Positions 5,709-7,738 of a stretch of DNA of 7,738 nt are shown here, piece by piece; within the stretch, counting starts at the first letter, position 1; the number at the start of each line of letters is the position of its first letter. The stretch is from Desulfuromonadaceae bacterium. GTDB lineage: Bacteria > Desulfobacterota > Desulfuromonadia > Desulfuromonadales > SZUA-540. The stretch is from assembly GCA_003250235.1 (NCBI GenBank), contig QKGY01000439.1, positions 1 through 7,738 of the forward strand, given 5' to 3'. Position numbers and translations under genes: made by a program. Below the pieces are notes generated by a model. It was not told the DNA's origin, ran no database searches, and saw only the letters and a list, made by a program, of their open reading frames with translations.

Positions 5709-7691
5709 TCAGAAGGACCGTTCAGGCTTTTCGCGATGGATAGGAAGTCGGACACGGAAGAGCGTTCCTCCCTCTCCAGGGCTTTCAACATCGATGCTTC
5801 CACCCAGCGCTTGCACGATTCCATAAGCTGTTGATAGACCCAGCCCTGTGCCATGCGGTCGGGTGGTGAAAAAGGGGTTGAATATTTCGCTGCGGATGCG
5901 TTCGGGTATGCCCGGTCCCGTGTCCGTGATCGCTACCTCGATAATTTTGTCGTCCAGATGCGTTTCCAGAAGCAACGTTCCCTTTCCTGCAAGGGCCTGG
6001 AGAGCGTTGAGAATAATGTTTGTGAAAACCTGTCGCAGATGTTCTTCATCGGCAAAGAGGGGCCAGAGATTCGGTGTGAAGTCGCGGATGATGTCAACCT
6101 CGCCGATTTCTACCTGGTGACTGACCTGGGAAAGGATGTCGTCAAGCAGATCATTAAGATCAACCGCTTTGGGGTGAACGGCCTGCTCTCTGGCGAAGGT
6201 CAGCATATGGCGGGTAATGCTGGCAATCCGTTCCGTCTGTTTCATGATCTCTTCGGCTTCTTCGCGCCCTGACTCATCGTCGGACAATTCCATCAGGAGT
6301 ATTTCCACATTGCCGCGGATAATAGCCGCAGGGTTGTTGATCTCATGGGCTACCCCGGCAGCCAGGGAGCCTATAGCCGCCAGTTTTTCCGTGCGCACCA
6401 GTTCATCCTTGGTGCGCAGGAGCTCAAGGTTTCTTTCTTCAAGCTGCCGGGTGCGCTCATGCACTTTGAGCTCGAGTTGCTGATTGAGCCGGTTGAGCTG
6501 ATCCTCCCTGTCCTCGAGGGATGCCGTCATCCTGTTGAAGGTTCGGGTCAGATCGCCGATTTCGTCGGTAGTGCTTTTAGAAAGGCGGATGTTGCGTTCA
6601 CCGTGTGCAACCTTCTGGGCCATGGCATCCAATTCCAGAATGGGGCGTGAGAGGTGCCTTGAGATCTCACGGGAGAGCAGATAGCCGAGGGTGACGCCGA
6701 GAACCAGGAGCCCCAACTGAATCAGGGACGTTCTGGTTTTCAAGGCATCGAAAGGTTTTTCGAGGAGACCGACATACAGGGCCCCGATAGGGCTGCCGGT
6801 CGCGTTGAGGATAGGCTCATAGGCGGTCAGGTACCATTCGTCCACCACCTTTGCTCTGGCCAACCAGTTTTGCCCCTTCTCCAGAACGGATCGGGCCACT
6901 TCGGGAGAAACCCGTGTCCCCATGGCCCGTTCCCCATTTTTCAGCCGGATCGTTGTCGCCACCCGCAGGTCGCCGAGAAAGAGGGTGGCGCTTCCGACTT
7001 CAATCCCCTCGAAACGCTCCTCTCCGTAAACGATCTGTTTGATCCTGTCAACAAGCCTCAGGTTATTGTTAAGAAGGACCCCTCCGTAAAGGCAGCCGAG
7101 GGGCTTGCCATTTGCATTGTGAATTTCCGTTGCCGCCACGAGGAACATCCCCTTTGTTTCATCGCCATCGGAACGGCTTCCATCCGGATTGATGAAAGGA
7201 ATGCTGGCTTGTCGGGGAAGCGTTGAATCAATCCGCATCATCTGGGCAGGGGTGAGGAGTACTGTGCCGGAGAAACCCCCATCACGAATTGCCCGCAGGA
7301 CGAAATCAGGGGGAGTCGTTCCGGAAGAGTCATTAAGGTCATTTCCGTGCGTATCCGTGACCATCAGGAAATCAAGCGACTCCCGGTTCCGTACGGCGTT
7401 AATTTCCTGAATGAGACGATCGAGTTGCCGGTTTTGAAGTGATTCGGCATTGGTCGCCATATTGGCGGTAAAACGCACGACGTCCCGGATACGGTCAAGT
7501 TCATGCGAATAGACGGCTCTTGCCGAATCCAGATCATGCTGAACCCGCTTTTGACTTTCCCCAAGGATCCAGGCGTTGATCAGATAGGAAATAGCAAAGG
7601 AGACAAGAACCAGGATGATGATGAGCGGGGTAAGGGCCGCAAGGGTCATTTTGCCCCGGATAGACAGGGGGCGGGGGAACTGGCGGTTCAT
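5709..7691 (-). CDS. Membrane sensor histidine kinase with Cache, HAMP, HisKA and HATPase_c domains
   Basis: This is a two-component sensor that autophosphorylates on ligand binding and passes phosphate to a response regulator not seen here. In the 660-residue protein, a first membrane helix at about 16-41 follows a basic N-terminus. A periplasmic region of about 270 residues comes next; segments such as GSATLFLGDLRVATTI and GALYVGLLEKPF suggest a double Cache-type sensor. A second helix spans about 323-339, then HAMP (about 340-393) and a coiled-coil linker (about 388-435). The HisKA box GVAHEINNP has phospho-acceptor His449. The ATPase domain has the N box (Asn558, Asn562), G1 DTGPGIP (590-596), F box FNPFFTT (604-610) and G2 GTGLGLS (614-620). 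All catalytic boxes are intact. The ATG overlaps the stop of an upstream gene (ATGA) and has only a weak ribosome site, pointing to translational coupling. The same frame stays open to the window edge, so a longer N-terminus is not excluded. The ligand is unknown, though Cache domains commonly bind small organic acids or amines. Confidence 0.93.
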   Translation of the reverse strand: MNRQFPRPLSIRGKMTLAALTPLIIILVLVSFAISYLINAWILGESQKRVQHDLDSARAVYSHELDRIRDVVRFTANMATNAESLQNRQLDRLIQEINAVRNRESLDFLMVTDTHGNDLNDSSGTTPPDFVLRAIRDGGFSGTVLLTPAQMMRIDSTLPRQASIPFINPDGSRSDGDETKGMFLVAATEIHNANGKPLGCLYGGVLLNNNLRLVDRIKQIVYGEERFEGIEVGSATLFLGDLRVATTIRLKNGERAMGTRVSPEVARSVLEKGQNWLARAKVVDEWYLTAYEPILNATGSPIGALYVGLLEKPFDALKTRTSLIQLGLLVLGVTLGYLLSREISRHLSRPILELDAMAQKVAHGERNIRLSKSTTDEIGDLTRTFNRMTASLEDREDQLNRLNQQLELKVHERTRQLEERNLELLRTKDELVRTEKLAAIGSLAAGVAHEINNPAAIIRGNVEILLMELSDDESGREEAEEIMKQTERIASITRHMLTFAREQAVHPKAVDLNDLLDDILSQVSHQVEIGEVDIIRDFTPNLWPLFADEEHLRQVFTNIILNALQALAGKGTLLLETHLDDKIIEVAITDTGPGIPERIRSEIFNPFFTTRPHGTGLGLSTAYGIVQALGGSIDVESPGEGGTLFRVRLPIHREKPERSF

Positions 7692-7738
7692 GGGGTATCC
7701 GGTTCGTCGGACGAAGGGAAATCGAACTCCTTGATCTT
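7688..7738 (-). CDS. C-terminal end of an unidentified gene upstream of the histidine kinase (partial)
   Basis: On the - strand a frame enters from the right edge, encodes KIKEFDFPSSDEPDTP and stops at TGA (7690-7688), overlapping the kinase ATG by four bases as ATGA. That overlap is typical of tightly coupled bacterial genes, and the kinase lacks a good ribosome site of its own, which supports this frame being a real gene. Sixteen residues are too few to name the product. A response regulator or a periplasmic binding protein would be natural partners for a sensor kinase, but nothing visible distinguishes them. Confidence 0.5.
   Translation of the reverse strand, partial: KIKEFDFPSSDEPDTP

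Noticed and set aside
5848..7410. + strand open frames of 63-139 codons opposite the histidine kinase
   Set aside because: The kinase has every catalytic box intact in the - strand frame; the opposite frames show no motifs and are shadows.

Overview
The window looks like chromosomal DNA of an anaerobic, menaquinone-using deltaproteobacterium of the Desulfuromonadales type (Desulfuromonas, Pelobacter or Geobacter relatives). The main reason is the sdhC-sdhA-sdhB (frdCAB) operon. It has a single-gene, five-helix cytochrome b anchor with no SdhD, a flavoprotein of about 640 residues with a roughly 33-residue N-terminal extension starting MILDGKCPTGPIE, and an iron-sulfur subunit with all three clusters. 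The organism assignment is inferred from remembered family resemblance, not from a search.

Layout. Bases 1-106 are a leader with a candidate sigma70-type promoter. Bases 107-3451 hold the three-gene succinate dehydrogenase/fumarate reductase operon on the + strand: a 10-base gap between C and A, a 1-base TAATG overlap between A and B, and a textbook intrinsic terminator at 3495-3522. Bases 3622-4296 on the - strand encode a stand-alone SprA-related putative zinc metalloprotease with HEAAH and GGEV motifs. Bases 4297-4537 are a divergent intergenic region with an imperfect palindrome. Bases 4538-5701 (+) encode a group III iron-containing (YqhD/butanol dehydrogenase-like) alcohol dehydrogenase. 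Bases 5709-7691 (-) encode a membrane sensor histidine kinase (Cache-type periplasmic sensor, HAMP, coiled coil, HisKA, HATPase_c). Its start overlaps, by ATGA, the last codons of another gene that runs off the right edge.

How they work together. SdhCAB carries out succinate oxidation and/or fumarate reduction at the membrane, linking the TCA cycle to menaquinone; in Geobacter a single such enzyme does both. The alcohol dehydrogenase is probably a cytoplasmic aldehyde/alcohol redox enzyme. The kinase senses a periplasmic ligand and signals to a partner that is not in this window. Nothing in the sequence ties the metalloprotease, the dehydrogenase and the kinase into one pathway: they are in alternating orientations and look like separate transcription units.

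Most of the window is conventional. The parts worth a second look are the uncharacterised SprA-like protein, the anchor subunit's apparent lack of the E-pathway glutamate, an arginine in the alcohol dehydrogenase cofactor loop, the palindrome in the divergent spacer, and the nearly abutting convergent gene ends at 5701/5709. I see no convincing previously undescribed multi-gene system, and no mobile element, CRISPR array, tRNA or rRNA.
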